Shown here: in pieces, positions 52,804 through 60,752 of the stretch | How positions within the stretch are numbered: the first letter of the stretch is position 1 | Layout: each line of letters starts with the position of its first letter | Assembly (NCBI GenBank): GCA_009784375.1 | Contig: WRBV01000003.1 | Location: 124,001 to 188,000 of the forward strand | Source: Bacillota bacterium | GTDB lineage: Bacteria > Bacillota > Clostridia > Christensenellales > UBA1242 | Length of the DNA stretch: 64,000 nucleotides | Direction of reading: 5' to 3' | Made by a program: the position numbers and the translations under genes | The notes under the pieces: model-generated | What the model was told of the DNA's origin: nothing | The model's database searches: none | The model's input: only the letters and a program-made list of their open reading frames with translations

Positions 52804-53697
52804 ATGGACTTACAAAAGAGTTATGACCTTTACAGAACATTTATAACTTTATACGAAGTTAAAAAGTATTCTCTGTGTGCCGAAAAATTGCATTACAGCT
52901 CTCATTCTTCAGTTGTAAATAATATAAAAGCACTTGCCGAACAAGTAGGAGTCGATAAATTATTTATTGGACATTATCGAGGCGTTACACCTACCGAAAA
53001 AGCAATACATTTATATAACAGGGTTAAACCACTCTTTGATGAAATTGATAATGCGGAGAAAGAAATTAAAGAGTTTACGTCCGAAAGCCACGCAACAATA
53101 CGTGTAATAATGCCTGCTACGATGTGCGGTATTGTTTTAGGAAAGTTCTTCAAAGACTTCAACAATCAATATCCTAATATTAAGTTCAAAATCTTAAATG
53201 TAGCGGATAAAGAAAGTTATGACTTATTCTGTCAGGGCAGAGTAGATTTGATCATTGCATTAGAGCATGTATGTAAACAATATAATCTTAAAACGATTGA
53301 CATTCTTCCATCCGATTATATCTTAATTGCATCTAAAAAATTTTTAGAAGAAAGAAGTTTAACAGAAAGCATTACATTTGAAGAATTTATTGAACTTCCT
53401 TTGGTTGGTCATTATGGGTATTTAAAGGAAGCAATCACTAATCAAAAAATAAAGGCAAATATTTTTATCGAAACAGCTACTGTCGAGCCTGTATATAAAT
53501 TAGTAGAAAGCAACGTTGGAATTGGTCTATATTACGAACAATTATTTAATAGGCAAAAGAATGATGACTTAGTTAGAATCAATGTTTCGGGTTTAAAGTT
53601 GTCTAGCAATAAATTAGTGTGTGGATATAATGAAGATTTGTTGACTAAACCAACGCAAATTTTTTTAGATAGACTAAAACAGTTTTTAGATACATAA
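52804..53697 (+). CDS. LysR-family transcriptional regulator
   Basis: A 297-aa protein. The N-terminal winged helix (FITLYEVKKYSLCAEKLHYSSHSSVVNNIKALAEQVG) is LysR-like although the usual SQPAVS is replaced. The C-terminal periplasmic-binding-fold effector domain (TIRVIMPATMCGIVLGKFF ... QGRVDLIIALEH ... NVGIGLYYEQLF) follows. The ATG at 52804 is preferred to TTG at 52801 because of the promoter. A LysR gene is uncommon cargo for so small an element. The ligand is unknown. Confidence 0.88.
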   Translation: MDLQKSYDLYRTFITLYEVKKYSLCAEKLHYSSHSSVVNNIKALAEQVGVDKLFIGHYRGVTPTEKAIHLYNRVKPLFDEIDNAEKEIKEFTSESHATIRVIMPATMCGIVLGKFFKDFNNQYPNIKFKILNVADKESYDLFCQGRVDLIIALEHVCKQYNLKTIDILPSDYILIASKKFLEERSLTESITFEEFIELPLVGHYGYLKEAITNQKIKANIFIETATVEPVYKLVESNVGIGLYYEQLFNRQKNDDLVRINVSGLKLSSNKLVCGYNEDLLTKPTQIFLDRLKQFLDT

Positions 53698-53840
53698 ATT
53701 TAGATGTCTATTTGATTGAGTTGAATACCCTATTAAGATGTTATTTTGCGGGGTCTTTACCTCTAATTTCACTTATGGTACAATATAAGAATATTATTGT
53801 CGTGTCGAAATGTGTCGAAACTAATAAAGAGAGGTGTTAA

Positions 53841-54533
53841 GTGATTAATAATGACCCTAACACATTTAAGCAAATTGTCGAACACTATGGGTTGCGTCCG
53901 GTCGCACTTGTGGGTAGACCAGGCACAGGCAAAACTACCGCTGCAAAAAAATTATCAAACATGTTAAATGTTAAATCGTATCTTTTAGACAAGCCACTTT
54001 TCGTACATATAGTCAAAAAATATAAAGTAGAAAACGATGATATTTTTAATTTCTATGTAAATCAAATATGCAAAGATAAAGACACTTACATTGAATGTTT
54101 AGAAGAATTTAGAGAAACAATGATAAAATTACTTTGTGATGAACTAGAAAAAGAATTTAACGCTAAGCCTAGATATACTAATAACAAAAGTGAAAGTATT
54201 GCAACACAAGGTTTTGTATATGAGCCAAAGAAAACAATTTTGTTAGATGGAATTTCGCCAGGAAAAGAAATACTACAATCATCTCAAATTTATCACTTTC
54301 AAGCGGACGAGAATATGGCGTTGCGGAAAGCACTTGCACGTGAAGGCTTTTCAGAGCATGACCCAATAATGCGACCAGCATTATTGGTTGTAAATGAAGC
54401 AACAGACACAACATTAAGGCAAGACCTTATAGGTTTAGAAGACCAATACCAAGCTGTTACCAATCATCATACAAATCGCTCAATGGACAATATAACAACA
54501 ATGATTATCCACGACCTAAACCGAAATCAATAA
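53841..54533 (+). CDS. P-loop nucleotide-binding protein of unknown role
   Basis: A 230-aa soluble protein. Walker A is GRPGTGKTTAAKKLS (about residues 24-38), and KKTILLDGIS is a candidate Walker B. The fold resembles small nucleotide kinases or AAA proteins, with a long insertion (residues 65-115). It starts with GTG after GAGAGGTG. A promoter TTTACC / 17 bp / TACAAT lies upstream. It converges with rep, with adjacent ends. It may be an element-specific NTPase or defence cargo. Confidence 0.65.
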   Translation: MINNDPNTFKQIVEHYGLRPVALVGRPGTGKTTAAKKLSNMLNVKSYLLDKPLFVHIVKKYKVENDDIFNFYVNQICKDKDTYIECLEEFRETMIKLLCDELEKEFNAKPRYTNNKSESIATQGFVYEPKKTILLDGISPGKEILQSSQIYHFQADENMALRKALAREGFSEHDPIMRPALLVVNEATDTTLRQDLIGLEDQYQAVTNHHTNRSMDNITTMIIHDLNRNQ

Positions 54534-55559
54534 CTAAAACGGTATTTTAACTTGTTTGATTTCTTCCTCACTCAAGACTCTCATTCCGTTTTCATATTCA
54601 ATCCGTTTAGCGAGTTTATTTTTGTTGGGTAATCCTTGTAGGAGTTTTTCTTTGTCATTTGGATTATCAAAATGGTAAACGTTGTGAATTCTCAACTGTA
54701 ATGCATCCCACGTTTCAAGCTCATTTATTTTCGTCCAAACATACAATTTTTCGGGCGGCAGGTTTGACGTGAAATATACCTTTGTATAACATGCTTGCTT
54801 GTTGTTATAGCGACTTGGCAAGGTAACAGGATGAACGTCCAACCAATGCAACATCTTAGTGATGTCCTCGATTTGCCCCCTAAAATCGTCGAATAGAATG
54901 ATGTCTTGATATTCGTACATATCAAATGGGTGTTTGTATTCGTTCACGGAATAAACATTTTCATAGCCATATTTATCGTTTACGAATGATGTTTTTCCTG
55001 TTCGAGATTTGCCCCAAATATAATTAACAATGATATTATTTCGTTTGGCTTTGCGGTATTTTTTCTGCATATAAAGTGCTTTGTTCTTTTGATAAAAATT
55101 CGGATAGCGTGTTGTTTGTCCACGGAACATTTTGTTAAACTCATACTCGTCAATCCCATTTTCGATTTGTGCTATCATCTCGTCAATGTCTGTTCTTGTG
55201 CCTTCGTCTACTAATTCACCGAACTCATAAACTTTGCCAATGCGTGTTTCTGCTTTGGTGCAATATTCCTTCGCCTGCTTTTTTGTACCTTTGCGTTTCT
55301 GGATATGGGCGGTAGGAAAGTAATTTTTGATTGTGTCAAACCGCTTGCCGATTGTGAACTCGATATATAATTGAAAATGATGTGTACCGCTTTCGCCTTG
55401 CTCTCGTTGAAAAACGAAATATTGAATGTGGTCTAACCCTTTGCAAAAATCAAAAAATTCTTCGTCCGATTGTGTAGGATTATTGACCGTCAAAAAATAA
55501 TTTCGCCCTTGTGAATACTCTTGTTTTTCGTCTAAGATTTCTTCAATTCCAAAGTTCAT
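54534..55559 (-). CDS. rep: CRESS-type replication initiator (HUH endonuclease plus SF3 helicase)
   Basis: A 341-aa Rep like those of circoviruses, geminiviruses and bacterial pCRESS plasmids. Motif I is FLTVNNP (residues 22-28), motif II is THHFQLYIEF (HUQ form, 59-68) and motif III is YCTK (99-102, Tyr99 the likely nicking residue). VYEFGELVDEGTRTD matches the circovirus linker. The helicase has Walker A GKSRTGKTS, Walker B IILFDDF and motif C YFTSN. The start at 55559 has AAAAAGGAA; the frame opens 22 codons earlier. It should start rolling-circle replication of the element. Confidence 0.92.
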   Translation of the reverse strand: MNFGIEEILDEKQEYSQGRNYFLTVNNPTQSDEEFFDFCKGLDHIQYFVFQREQGESGTHHFQLYIEFTIGKRFDTIKNYFPTAHIQKRKGTKKQAKEYCTKAETRIGKVYEFGELVDEGTRTDIDEMIAQIENGIDEYEFNKMFRGQTTRYPNFYQKNKALYMQKKYRKAKRNNIIVNYIWGKSRTGKTSFVNDKYGYENVYSVNEYKHPFDMYEYQDIILFDDFRGQIEDITKMLHWLDVHPVTLPSRYNNKQACYTKVYFTSNLPPEKLYVWTKINELETWDALQLRIHNVYHFDNPNDKEKLLQGLPNKNKLAKRIEYENGMRVLSEEEIKQVKIPF

Positions 55560-55626
55560 TTTCTTATTCCTTTTTGTGTTTTGCGTGCGACAATGCGACA
55601 CGGTTAAGGGTAATACTAGGGGCAAC

Positions 55627-55662
55627 CCCCAACCGCGCCGCCCTAACGGGCGGGCGGTTGGA
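55627..55662 (-). terminator. GC-rich hairpin between rep and the upstream element genes
   Basis: CCAACCGC-G-CCGCCC-TAAC-GGGCGG-G-CGGTTGG is a very stable stem overlapping the end of the 112-aa gene. It may limit read-through into rep or be a structural site. Confidence 0.6.
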
Positions 55663-55981
55663 TGGTCGCACTCTGCATATTTGTGTTTTCTTGCAATTCT
55701 GCAATGGCAATTTTGCGTTCGCTTGCTCTCGTTTTCTTCTGCAACTTTCTAAAAACTCTATGGTCTTTTCTTGTTTCTCGACCAACGAATTTTAAATTTT
55801 TGTTGAACAATTTCATTTTTAAAACATAATCACGGATGATATGCGAACACATGCGATTATAAAAACCTTTGGGAACGGTTGTGTCGCTTTCTTTGATTTC
55901 GGTCAAGGTTGAAATAATGTCCATGGTCAAAGCAACTTTTTCAGAGTGCAAGGTTTCAAAATTTAATTTCGTCATACTCAT
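55643..55981 (-). CDS. Small basic element protein
   Basis: A 112-aa soluble basic protein (RETRKDHRVFRKLQKKTRASERK) lying between the ATPase and rep. It overlaps the ATPase gene by 26 bp, so it is in the same operon. The basic middle suggests nucleic-acid binding. The last residues are encoded by a GC hairpin. No family is recognised. Confidence 0.55.
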   Translation of the reverse strand: MSMTKLNFETLHSEKVALTMDIISTLTEIKESDTTVPKGFYNRMCSHIIRDYVLKMKLFNKNLKFVGRETRKDHRVFRKLQKKTRASERKIAIAELQENTNMQSATIQPPAR

Positions 55982-56831
55982 TCGTGGTCGTTCCTTTGTT
56001 GGATTGTGTTTGTTTGAAAAGCGGAAATTTCTTTACATGGTCGAGCATTGCTTGTTTTGAATATCCCGATATTTTGGCTATTTTTGTGTGAAAATTACCC
56101 GTCATCCCGTGATAAAAATATTCCTTACCAGCGAAAGAATTAACGCACGAAAATATATTGCCGATGTGTGTATAAGTCGTGGCGGTGGCTTCTGTTACCT
56201 TTCCCGATGTCTTGTATCTTTGATATGGGAAAATTCCTTCAAACTCTAAACAATGCCAAGTGGTTTTAATGATTTGCCCTTGATTGTCTAATTTGTGACG
56301 TTGACCTTGGACTTCGATAATCCGATCGGCGAGATTTCTAAATCGCTTGTCGACACTATCGTCAAGTTGTGCATCCGCCCACATCTCAACGCCGACTTTT
56401 CTTTGTCGTTCTAAATATCTCAAGAGATAGTCGGCGGCTTTTTCGGCGGTCATGGATTTTCGGCTATCCAATTTGCTTTGAATTTCGGGGCAGAAAACTT
56501 TTGCATAGGGTAGAAGATAGTCAACTTCGTTTAAACCATCATAAAGTCCGAGTCTTTCAAATTGCAATTCCATTGATGTTCGGGGGCGATATCCCACACC
56601 ACGAGCAACAAAGACATCATCAACAACATAGACAAGATGTTTAACGTGTTCTTCAAATGACAAATTATCCCAACCGCCCGCTTGTAAATTTTTTATCTCT
56701 TGTTTGGCTTGGCGGATGTCATTTAACGAGTTCGGGGGTATCATTAAATCAACCCCAAATTTTGCCAGCAATGTTGTTTTCCCACGTCCACGATTGCCAA
56801 CAACATAGGTCAGATAATAAGTGTTGCTCAC
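55956..56831 (-). CDS. Zot/pI-like morphogenesis ATPase
   Basis: A 291-aa P-loop ATPase. Walker A is GNRGRGKTT (residues 12-20) and Walker B is VYVVDDVF. The later motif ERQRKVGVEMWADAQLDDSVDKRFRNLADRI fits the Zot pattern in which a basic-Gly stretch precedes a Gln and an Asp/Arg-rich helix. In filamentous phages this ATPase (pI) drives virion assembly at the membrane. The transmembrane part of pI is absent, so a partner would be needed. It starts with GTG overlapping the previous stop. A different HerA/FtsK-type role is possible. Confidence 0.7.
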   Translation of the reverse strand: MSNTYYLTYVVGNRGRGKTTLLAKFGVDLMIPPNSLNDIRQAKQEIKNLQAGGWDNLSFEEHVKHLVYVVDDVFVARGVGYRPRTSMELQFERLGLYDGLNEVDYLLPYAKVFCPEIQSKLDSRKSMTAEKAADYLLRYLERQRKVGVEMWADAQLDDSVDKRFRNLADRIIEVQGQRHKLDNQGQIIKTTWHCLEFEGIFPYQRYKTSGKVTEATATTYTHIGNIFSCVNSFAGKEYFYHGMTGNFHTKIAKISGYSKQAMLDHVKKFPLFKQTQSNKGTTTNEYDEIKF

Positions 56832-57268
56832 TTGTTATTTTTCTTTCCCTTTGTAATTTTTGCTTTCGGCTTTGTCGGTGGTTTTGAATTAATATCGACC
56901 GTTCTTGTCTCTGCAATCAATACCGCATTACCACTACTAGAAATTCCATAAATCCCTTTATAACCTTTTGATACCTTTGGAGTTTTTGATAGTTGCATTT
57001 CCACTTGTTGTTGGATTTGTGGTTTTGGTTTGGGTGGTGGTGTAGGTTTCTTCTCTTGCTCTTTTTTCTTCTTTGCGAAATATTGGTTTAAACTTGTCAA
57101 AGCCTTTTCCGCTTTGTTTGCTGCTCTCACACGTTCAACTGTGGTCAAATTTGTCTTTGCTGGGATGACTGTTCCATCTTTTAAAATGCGTTGTGGTGCT
57201 TTGCCAGAGTTCGCAATATCCTTATAAAAATGATATTGTTGTGGAGTAGTCATACGTTGTTCACTCAT
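56828..57268 (-). CDS. Basic, Pro/Lys-rich element protein
   Basis: A 146-aa soluble, very basic protein with a Lys/Pro-rich middle (FAKKKKEQEKKPTPPPKPKPQ) and end (KPPTKPKAKITKGKKNNK). It is flanked by overlaps with both neighbours, so it is in the operon. The composition suggests DNA binding, as for packaging or minor virion proteins, but that is inference. Confidence 0.55.
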   Translation of the reverse strand: MSEQRMTTPQQYHFYKDIANSGKAPQRILKDGTVIPAKTNLTTVERVRAANKAEKALTSLNQYFAKKKKEQEKKPTPPPKPKPQIQQQVEMQLSKTPKVSKGYKGIYGISSSGNAVLIAETRTVDINSKPPTKPKAKITKGKKNNK

Positions 57269-57627
57269 TACGCCCCCTTGTGTTCAAGTAAAGTTTCAAT
57301 GATTGACTGTGTTTCAAATGGAATCATATAGATTTTCCACGTATTGCGCTTGTCGGCAATACGCAAAACTATTGCGTTGTATTCGACCCCCGTTCCTTCT
57401 GCTTGCAACTTTTCGATTTCAAAACTTGTAATCGGTTGTTCAATGCCAACACCCTTTAATGTTGATATTAAATCGACTTCGGCACGGTTTGCATAAATCT
57501 CACAAATGTGTCCGTTGGTTAATTCCATGCGGACAAGAATGTTTTTGTCTTTACTCTTGCGTACCTTCTTTGAAATAAATTTGATTTCTTTTACAACATT
57601 GTTGTATTCGGATTTTGTTCCGTTCAT
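57268..57627 (-). CDS. Small element protein, possible single-stranded-DNA-binding role
   Basis: A 119-aa soluble protein of beta strands with one helix. Size and position upstream of the Zot-like gene recall phage ssDNA-binding proteins, but no motif proves it. The ribosome site AAAAGGAAAA is good. Two hairpins (57657-57711) separate it from the upstream gene. Confidence 0.5.
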   Translation of the reverse strand: MNGTKSEYNNVVKEIKFISKKVRKSKDKNILVRMELTNGHICEIYANRAEVDLISTLKGVGIEQPITSFEIEKLQAEGTGVEYNAIVLRIADKRNTWKIYMIPFETQSIIETLLEHKGA

Positions 57628-57656
57628 TTTAATTTTCCTTTTAGTTTAGATTTCAC

Positions 57657-57712
57657 ATACCCGGCACACCGAAGTTTACCGAGTATGTATTGGCGGTTGG
57701 AGTTCCGCCAAG
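57657..57712 (-). terminator. Two hairpins between element genes
   Basis: TTGGCGG-TTGGAGTT-CCGCCAA (57691-57711) and CATACCCGG / CCGAGTATG-like pairing (57657-57685). Neither is followed by a long T run, so they may act in mRNA processing or partial termination. Confidence 0.5.
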
Positions 57713-57715
57713 ATT

Positions 57716-59107
57716 TTATTTTGCTAACCCCGGAAGGAAAATCGGCAAAACAAATCTACAAATTATAAACAAAAGCAAAATTCCAATTGTTGCTAAAACT
57801 ATCCATGCAATTAGTCCGCCAAAAGTTAGAGCCAACATATTATTTCTAAACCATGACATGATATTTTCAAGGAAAGTGTTTTCTATCGTCCATACTTCCT
57901 GTCCTCTTACATAACTTGTCACGTCGTCGCCCGTTGGACTGTACCAACCGCCGCCGCCATTTGGAAACATAACAACTGTTACCGCACCAACATCGGGAAC
58001 ATCAATGATACCTAAATGAAATTCTCGCCCTGCTTGTAATAATCCATGAGTGGACATAACATTTAAAATTACACCATTGTTTACTTCCTGTGGTCGTCCG
58101 TCAACTGTGATAAGGTCATAGTTTAGGAAGATTACGGGAAAGCCCCTATTGTTCATGCTAAACATTGGATAGCCGAAACGGTCTGTTATTTGATTTGTTC
58201 TTGGGTTTAAAAACACATAATGTCCGTCTTGAGCAACGACATATCTATCTGCTATAACATCTCGTATTCTCGGCCATGGATGGTACGCAACGTGGCTCAT
58301 CTCTTGCATAAATTCACGCAAAGTTGTTTGCTGGAAAATATTTGCGACATGAATAACGGGATTTCCATGAATTGCAAACCGAATGGGATTCATTATACCA
58401 GCGACAATATTTGTCGTAGTTGCCCAACCATCTACACGTGTGCAAATTTCATTTGATGGGATGGATTGCCCCGTAACGTCAAAGAAATTATATCTATAAC
58501 CGCCACGCAAGAAATACCGACCCCATGGATTTATCGTGTTCCAAAACCCGACACGTTGTCTATTGATTAAAGAGAATATAGGAACATAGGTGTCACGACC
58601 AACTCTACGTTGAATTAGTCCAACATCTCTGTCTAGCGAAATAGGAATTGTTTCACGCAAGCCACCACGCAGAATTGCTCTATCCATGCTATCTAGCCAG
58701 ATTGTTAGGGTACGTTCCGCCCCATCTAAAAATTCATCTGTGTTGGGATTATGAACAACCATAAGCCCACGCATATTACGGTCACTTTCATCAACTGTTA
58801 CAAGATTAACATTACCATTGGGTGCTTGTGATACAACCATGTTAGAGCCTTCCAAAACGAAAAGCCTTTGCCCTTGACCGTTATACACGTGTTCTGTTCG
58901 GGTATAGGGGCGGTCTGTGGCTTGTTCGATTGTAAGCGGTGTCAAGTTTCCCGCAATACTTGACATGTCAAAACTTGTGAAATTGATGCTTGATACTGTG
59001 CTTGTCGTGGGTCGCATTAATAGACCACCAATAAAACCAAATACCAAAAATACAATGGCTAGGGTTATGAAAATAACTGTTTTTAAAATTCTTTTTGCTA
59101 AAAACAT
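57716..59107 (-). CDS. Large membrane-anchored extracytoplasmic element protein
   Basis: A 463-aa protein with an N-terminal helix (about residues 6-30), a 390-residue exported part and a C-terminal hydrophobic region (about 425-458). This is the general plan of filamentous-phage adsorption protein pIII or another virion/surface protein anchored by its C terminus. The exported part is rich in Asn, Arg and aromatic residues with many short beta strands; no family is recognised. The ribosome site AGGGGG lies 5 nt before ATG. Confidence 0.65.
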   Translation of the reverse strand: MFLAKRILKTVIFITLAIVFLVFGFIGGLLMRPTTSTVSSINFTSFDMSSIAGNLTPLTIEQATDRPYTRTEHVYNGQGQRLFVLEGSNMVVSQAPNGNVNLVTVDESDRNMRGLMVVHNPNTDEFLDGAERTLTIWLDSMDRAILRGGLRETIPISLDRDVGLIQRRVGRDTYVPIFSLINRQRVGFWNTINPWGRYFLRGGYRYNFFDVTGQSIPSNEICTRVDGWATTTNIVAGIMNPIRFAIHGNPVIHVANIFQQTTLREFMQEMSHVAYHPWPRIRDVIADRYVVAQDGHYVFLNPRTNQITDRFGYPMFSMNNRGFPVIFLNYDLITVDGRPQEVNNGVILNVMSTHGLLQAGREFHLGIIDVPDVGAVTVVMFPNGGGGWYSPTGDDVTSYVRGQEVWTIENTFLENIMSWFRNNMLALTFGGLIAWIVLATIGILLLFIICRFVLPIFLPGLAK

Positions 59108-59116
59108 GCCTACCCC

Positions 59117-59989
59117 CTATAACGCCCAATCACTATATAAATTACGGATTGAGTAGAGGGCAAAATCCACAGCAATCGGTGTTGACAAGTCGAAAACAAG
59201 ATATTGAGATGCATGTCTGGGCGTTACCCAGCCAATAACACCACTATCATGGATAGCGGAAAGAGTATCAGTTATTCGTAATGACTCGCCTTTACGGACT
59301 TGTTGAATATAAACAACTCGATTCTCGTCTACAAAGGCAACCGCAAAATATTGCACAGGTTCTGGTGGCGTGCCACCATTACGGGATTCCGTTATAACAA
59401 TTTGTGAAATACAGCCATCTAAACCAATTCTATACATCATAAGAGGTATATACTCTAAATTAGGGTTAGCAATGGTAAATCTTCGTGTGATTATTGCACT
59501 ATTGGCAAATATCCTAATAAGGAAGTCAACATCGTTTTCATTACGGATAGCAGTCATTTCAAGTTGTGAAACGCTAACACTTGGGTCGCCCCAAATATTG
59601 CCCGATGGAACAAGCCCACCCATAGTATTGCGGAAGCCTATTCGGTTTAGACTATCAATAGGATTGCCAGCAAACGCCATTGTTTTTATCACGCCATTTC
59701 CAATTTGTAAATTGAAGTGATTGATAGTACCTGCGTTAAATTCGCCCATTGTGACTATTGTTCGTGGCTCATCACGAAGCTCGTGATACCTATCTCTATA
59801 TCCATCTTCGATTGGTATTTCAACTTCAATTTCTCTATCTACGTATATAGGCACTTCGACTTTTCGGTCAAGATAAACATATTCGGTCGCCCCGTTCCAA
59901 TTTGTGATTGTAAAATGTGATGTGAACGCAAGAAATCCCGCAACAAGTATGCCTATTGTTGCACATCCAATTACTAAAAATTTTTTCAT
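59117..59989 (-). CDS. Membrane-anchored extracytoplasmic element protein
   Basis: A 290-aa protein with a signal anchor (residues 4-24), an acidic spacer with repeated VEVPIYVDREIEVEIP, and a beta-rich domain. It lies 9 nt upstream of the 463-aa gene and is the first gene of the minus-strand operon, which begins beneath the palindrome at 60018. The ribosome site AAAGGCGG is moderate. It may be a virion or entry protein. No family is recognised. Confidence 0.65.
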   Translation of the reverse strand: MKKFLVIGCATIGILVAGFLAFTSHFTITNWNGATEYVYLDRKVEVPIYVDREIEVEIPIEDGYRDRYHELRDEPRTIVTMGEFNAGTINHFNLQIGNGVIKTMAFAGNPIDSLNRIGFRNTMGGLVPSGNIWGDPSVSVSQLEMTAIRNENDVDFLIRIFANSAIITRRFTIANPNLEYIPLMMYRIGLDGCISQIVITESRNGGTPPEPVQYFAVAFVDENRVVYIQQVRKGESLRITDTLSAIHDSGVIGWVTPRHASQYLVFDLSTPIAVDFALYSIRNLYSDWAL

Positions 59990-60012
59990 TAAAAAAACCG
60001 CCTTTTGTTTCG

Positions 60013-60038
60013 TTACTTAACTCAAAGTGAGTTAGTAA
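60013..60038. promoter_or_regulatory. Operator-like palindrome upstream of the element's structural operon
   Basis: TAACTCA-AAG-TGAGTTA (60018-60034) within a longer imperfect repeat TTACTTAACTC / GAGTTAGTAA, 24-49 nt before the 59989 start. Likely control site for the operon. Confidence 0.55.
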
Positions 60039-60150
60039 TTTTTCAAGTCGGTTTCTTCCGTCCTCATGCCAGACTTATATTTTATTGTTGTGGAAGTTCT
60101 TCCACTTTTTATGATATGTTAAAAATTTCAATGTGTGACAAAAATTTGCT

Positions 60151-60177
60151 TAATATTACGTGGGGTCTTGCCCCCAC
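60151..60177 (+). other. Candidate replication origin: TAATATTAC next to a GC hairpin
   Basis: TAATATTAC (60151-60159), the nonanucleotide nicked by geminivirus Rep, is followed at once by GTGGGG-TCTTGC-CCCCAC (60160-60177). It lies in the only long noncoding region of an element that encodes a CRESS-type Rep. It is beside rather than inside the hairpin loop, unlike in the viruses. Confidence 0.5.
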
Positions 60178-60248
60178 ACGACAAACCTCAAAGGACATGA
60201 AAATTCGTGTGTGCAAGTAGTATTTTTGGCGGCTTCCTAGTCGCTGTG

Positions 60249-60423
60249 TTTTCTTTTCATTTCCCCGTCGGACGTTTTTAGTTAGCACAAGCCGAAAATT
60301 CGTCAAGGTAGAATTTTTGTGTTTGATTAAAAATTTATACTTGATTTCAAAAATTTCCACCTTGACTAATTTTCTATGGCTTGTGCTTTGGGGTGTTTCG
60401 CCGACGGGGAAATGAAAAGAAAA
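60249..60423. other. 175-nt imperfect hairpin in the element's noncoding region
   Basis: The outer arms pair perfectly over 23 bp (60249-60271 with 60401-60423). Inner arms pair over 10 bp (60284-60293 with 60378-60387) and 8 bp (60302-60309 with 60359-60366), with more pairing near the apex (60311-60319 with 60348-60356). It could be a packaging signal, a lagging-strand origin, or both. Confidence 0.8.
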
Positions 60424-60467
60424 GCACCGCTTTATTTGTGGGTTCATATTTTGATGTGAGTTTTAAT

Positions 60468-60665
60468 TCAAGAGTTCATTTCTTTTGCTATTTTCATTGG
60501 TTTTCCATTGGCTATCCATTGTTCGAAATCTTGACGATTCTTTGGGTCTTTGTAGAAATCTTTTATTACTTCGACAAGTGGGTCAAATAAATAGGATTTT
60601 TCCCACGTAGATAAATTGTATAAACTTGGTTTTTGGTTAATCAATATTTTCAATTCTTCATGCAT
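60468..60665 (-). CDS. Small element protein
   Basis: A 65-aa soluble helical protein (LINQKPSLYNLSTWEKSYLFDPLVEVIKDFYKDPKNRQDFEQWIANG). TATAAA lies 7 nt before ATG, with TTATCA 16 bp further up, so leaderless translation is likely. It is divergent from the recombinase gene across the repeat at 60699-60735, a position often held by an excisionase or repressor, but no HTH is visible. Confidence 0.55.
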   Translation of the reverse strand: MHEELKILINQKPSLYNLSTWEKSYLFDPLVEVIKDFYKDPKNRQDFEQWIANGKPMKIAKEMNS

Positions 60666-60698
60666 ATGACAGTTTATAAATTCTGTCCTGTTTTTGAT

Positions 60699-60735
60699 AA
60701 CTACTTTGGTTCATGGTTGACAAACCGTAGTAGTT
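60699..60735. promoter_or_regulatory. Inverted repeat around the recombinase promoter
   Basis: AACTACTttGGTT (60699-60711) and AACCgtAGTAGTT (60723-60735) are inverted copies with 11 of 13 positions matched; the recombinase -35 box lies between them. Confidence 0.6.
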
Positions 60736-60745
60736 AATATATAAT
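60717..60745 (+). promoter_or_regulatory. Recombinase promoter, leaderless
   Basis: TTGACA (60717-60722), 17 bp, TATAAT (60740-60745), 7 nt, ATG at 60753. This is a full consensus promoter. Confidence 0.85.
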
Positions 60746-60752
60746 ATGGAGT

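Noticed and set aside
60109-60447. 112-codon minus frame in the element's noncoding region
   Set aside because: It lies over the 175-nt hairpin and has no ribosome site; the open frame is better explained by the palindrome.
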